A DNA stretch of 21,064 nt from Streptomyces sp. WM6378 (lineage in GTDB: Bacteria > Actinomycetota > Actinomycetes > Streptomycetales > Streptomycetaceae), in the NCBI RefSeq assembly GCF_001279695.1, contig NZ_LGDD01000016.1, positions 1 to 21,064 of the forward strand. The letters are read 5' to 3'. Shown here piece after piece: positions 20,825 through 21,064 of the stretch (its first letter is position 1; each line of letters opens with the position of its first letter). The translations under genes and the position numbers were made by a program. The notes under the pieces are model-generated. The model made no database searches, had not been told where the DNA came from, and saw only the letters and a program-made list of their open reading frames with translations.

Positions 20825-21064
20825 TCAGCCCGCCCATGTGATCAGTACGGCCACTGAATTCGCCTCCGGCGCCGCCCGGGCCACCGCGTCCCGTACGGCT
20901 CTCGCGACCTCCAAGGGGTGGCGGGTCGTGGCCAGCTCCACTCGCAGGTGGGCCTCCGTCGCATGGATCGGCGGGCCCAGTTCCGCCGTCAGATGAGCCA
21001 CCCCCGGCGTCCCCAGGGCCGCTGCCGCGGCTGCGGTCGCCGGGGGTTCGGCGGGGCCGGGTGG
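20825..21064 (-). CDS. C-terminal part of an unidentified minus-strand protein
   Basis: An open frame runs from the window edge to TGA 20827-20825, giving 79 residues with GC-rich third positions. It reads through GTPGVAHLTAELGPPIH, then HLRVELATTRHPLEVARAV, RDAVARAAPEANSVAVLITW. The alternation of a beta strand and a helix with valine-rich strands recalls Asp23/Gls24-like or small alkaline-shock-related domains of Streptomyces, but this is a weak resemblance. The gene converges on the enoyl-CoA hydratase gene with 16 bp between stops. The start lies outside the window. Confidence 0.55.
   Translation of the reverse strand, partial: PPGPAEPPATAAAAAALGTPGVAHLTAELGPPIHATEAHLRVELATTRHPLEVARAVRDAVARAAPEANSVAVLITWAG

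Overview
The window is a high-GC actinobacterial chromosome segment, almost certainly from Streptomyces. Third codon positions are very GC-rich, GTG starts occur, and known Streptomyces families and a dispersed Streptomyces intergenic repeat are present. From memory, gene order resembles the S. coelicolor region from about SCO1838 (enoyl-CoA hydratase) and SCO1839 (gbn) through SCO1845 (pitH2) to the cobalamin genes from SCO1847. No database was searched.

Region 1 (about 1-9440) is a cobalamin (B12) biosynthesis locus. On the minus strand a cobalamin riboswitch (about 9440-9308) precedes a tightly coupled operon: an 18-codon leader ORF, cobD, cobQ, a 19-codon mini-ORF, a fused ChlI/ChlD-type chelatase subunit, cobO and cobB. 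Almost every junction is a start/stop overlap. Beyond cobB lie a convergent ZIP-type metal transporter gene (plus strand) and, on the minus strand, a fusion of a CobE/CbiG-C domain with a CobC-type aminotransferase. Together they cover cobalt insertion, corrinoid adenosylation, side-chain amidation and attachment of the aminopropanol arm. The large chelatase subunit CobN is absent. cobB carries an in-frame copy of a dispersed GC-rich repeat whose sister copy lies at 48-165.

Region 2 (about 9490-11200) holds a PiT-family phosphate transporter (pitH2-like) behind a clear two-unit PHO box, followed by a small two-helix membrane protein gene and a strong hairpin separating it from the cob operon.

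Region 3 (11207-17084) holds housekeeping and accessory genes: a secreted GH25 lysozyme, a class II aldolase, a membrane-anchored alpha/beta hydrolase, a large actinobacterial protein of unknown function preceded by a 24-bp direct repeat flanking a hairpin, a VOC-domain protein and a YpfJ-type zinc metallopeptidase with a 21-bp-period repeat upstream.

Region 4 (17184-21064) holds a frameshifted secreted-protein remnant, an ABC-F ATPase preceded by a possible leaderless 7-codon ORF, the GATC-binding nucleoid protein gene gbn with a GATC cluster and an intrinsic terminator upstream, an enoyl-CoA hydratase with a palindrome in its promoter region, and the 3' end of a minus-strand gene. The ABC-F / small HTH / enoyl-CoA hydratase trio also occurs in mycobacteria (Rv1472-Rv1473-Rv1473A, from memory), so it is an old actinobacterial neighbourhood.

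I found no tRNA, rRNA, CRISPR array, transposase or phage gene. I did not find a wholly new multi-gene system. The most promising unexplained signals are the small leader ORFs (cobD, ABC-F), the repeat inside cobB, the missing cobN with its mini-ORF, and the GATC/terminator leader of gbn.
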